64,000 nucleotides of DNA from Polytrichum commune (taxonomy: Eukaryota > Streptophyta > Polytrichopsida > Polytrichales > Polytrichaceae): assembly GCA_950295325.1 (NCBI GenBank), contig OX485804.1, positions 22,134,001-22,198,000 of the forward strand, written 5' to 3'. The notes under the pieces were generated by a model. That model had not been told where the DNA came from, searched no databases, and saw only the letters and a program-made list of their open reading frames with translations. The position numbers and the translations under genes are program-made. Positions 62,659 to 64,000 of this stretch are shown here, piece after piece (the stretch's first letter is position 1; every line of letters begins with the position of its first letter).

Positions 62659-64000
62659 TAGTGCAAAAGGTGGGCATGGTGGGGGGGGGGGGAACTAAGG
62701 GGAGGTGGCATGCACGGAGCCAAGGTGGCAACGTGGCATGTGTAATAGGACAAAGTAAGACAAATTAATTAAAAAGAAGATAAAATACATTGTTTTTTGT
62801 TAAAGTGCTCCATGGGGGCAAGATAGTGGGTCATAGGGGGGCTATGACACATGAACATGGACATGTATGTATATGATGGGTACGCACGGCATTGATAGCT
62901 GATGACATGTGCGCATGGGTGTACGAGGTTGATTTCATCTGGGATTTAATTCATTTGGACATGTGCGATAGACTCGGATGACATGGGTCCAAGCCAGTAA
63001 ACTACAATATTCCTTCATGAAATCTACAAATGTTGGGAACAAAATGGAGGGAAGAAATCTTCATTTACCATAACAATGACACTTCAAGGAAAAAATTGAT
63101 TGGTATACCTTCCTACCATGTATGTTTGATCTTTTGCTTACTTACTCAATGAGAGCTTTTAAGGCATTCAGATGATTAGAATTATTGTAGTTGAACATAG
63201 TGCCTACGGAACCAAAATCAATAAGGTACAATGGTACACATTATATGATATTTTAATGGATTGTTGTTTAAAAAGAGACGTCGATGGACCATCAAAGTAT
63301 AGTCATGTCCACGTAGTCAAACATCATAAGTTTCTTAAAGAATAATCTTTAAAATTATAGTATTGATCATTTTACAATTTCAAAATACCTAGTCCTTGTT
63401 TTCACCTCAAGAATTGGTACTACAAGTGGCAAAAGAAGAGCGAAGAAAAATATATATGATGTTGCTTAGCATATTCCATACATACCTACTTCCTTTAGAC
63501 ACCGATATGTTCTATCTTTAATTGACATTTAAGTATATTTGGACAAACCACTTGTCCCAAAAAAGAAGGGGATGTGTATTTGTGGGGACAAAAACATCAA
63601 ACGGCGACAACAAAAACAATGACACAAAAAACATAACTTTGAATGTTTGTATGTCATGTTCACCAACCATCATATTTGTGTAGTTTCACAATCTAGTGTA
63701 CGTCATATTGACGGTTGGAATTATCCAATATTCATGCATAAATCCAGATATACTCAAATCCTAGTTCTTTATATAACCAAGAACCCTCTCATTCTCTTGT
63801 CACCTATGTGCACATGCATCTCTTTACTCATCTCACCACTTGTGTACTCCCCAAATATAAATCAAAATTTCTCAACGTTATGTTGCGTTATAACATAGCA
63901 GAACGACTGAACTTCCTGGTTATATATGAGTTGTTAAAACATGTGTTGAAAGTGACAAATAGATATGGAAAATTCCTTCAAAAAACTTGAGTCGGTCCTT
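62659..64000. other. Intergenic, nothing recognised
   Basis: Contains a run of about 11 G near 62,682 and short open frames only. The window ends without a gene. Confidence 0.5.

Overview
This is nuclear DNA of a land plant. The evidence is a 30-exon PAN2 gene whose introns all fit GT-AG, a second multi-exon gene, abundant non-autonomous DNA transposons, a tRNA-derived SINE, and DNA transposases of plant type. Transposase wording and compact introns suggest a seed-free plant (moss or lycophyte grade), but that is a weak inference. The species cannot be named from sequence alone.

Layout. 1-17.9 kb is gene-poor and repeat-derived. It holds a decayed hAT transposase C-terminus (about 1.1-1.5 kb), one copy of a TA-flanked MITE, three copies of a hAT-type MITE (one split by a SINE with a 13-bp target duplication), microsatellites and perfect palindromes. 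18.4-24.3 kb is a plus-strand gene with a SAP-like N-terminus and a very long acidic, probably disordered exon. One of its introns is a fivefold tandem array of about 305 bp. 24.3-29.9 kb is intergenic with two more MITE copies. 29,968-43,268 (minus) is a complete PAN2 gene: 30 exons, 1255 codons, reading frame kept throughout, all five DEDDh exonuclease residues present. 43.3-46.5 kb is intergenic.

46,581-61,518 is the main discovery: a candidate giant (14.9 kb) Mutator-like transposon. It has imperfect terminal inverted repeats and an exact 10-bp flanking direct repeat (tacagtcgac). Inside are: a decayed MULE-like transposase (minus); an unrecognised decayed gene (plus); a tandem array built of about 105-bp and about 240-bp units carrying perfect GC-rich palindromes; a complete but decayed PIF/Harbinger element (51,651-55,731) inserted in that array with a TNA target duplication; and a decayed multi-exon gene (about 56.3-60.4 kb). 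That last gene reads as a ParB-like domain followed by a beta-class DNA amino-methyltransferase fold, an arrangement familiar from phages and bacteria. An A-rich tandem repeat lies near the right end. Everything inside the element is broken by stops and small frameshifts, many of them C:G to T:A changes, as expected after cytosine methylation.

61.5-64 kb is intergenic with one more TA-flanked MITE. How it fits together: PAN2 (mRNA deadenylation) and the SAP-like gene look like functional host genes. The large element looks like a dead transposon that once combined a transposase with a methyltransferase-type cargo gene beside a palindrome array.
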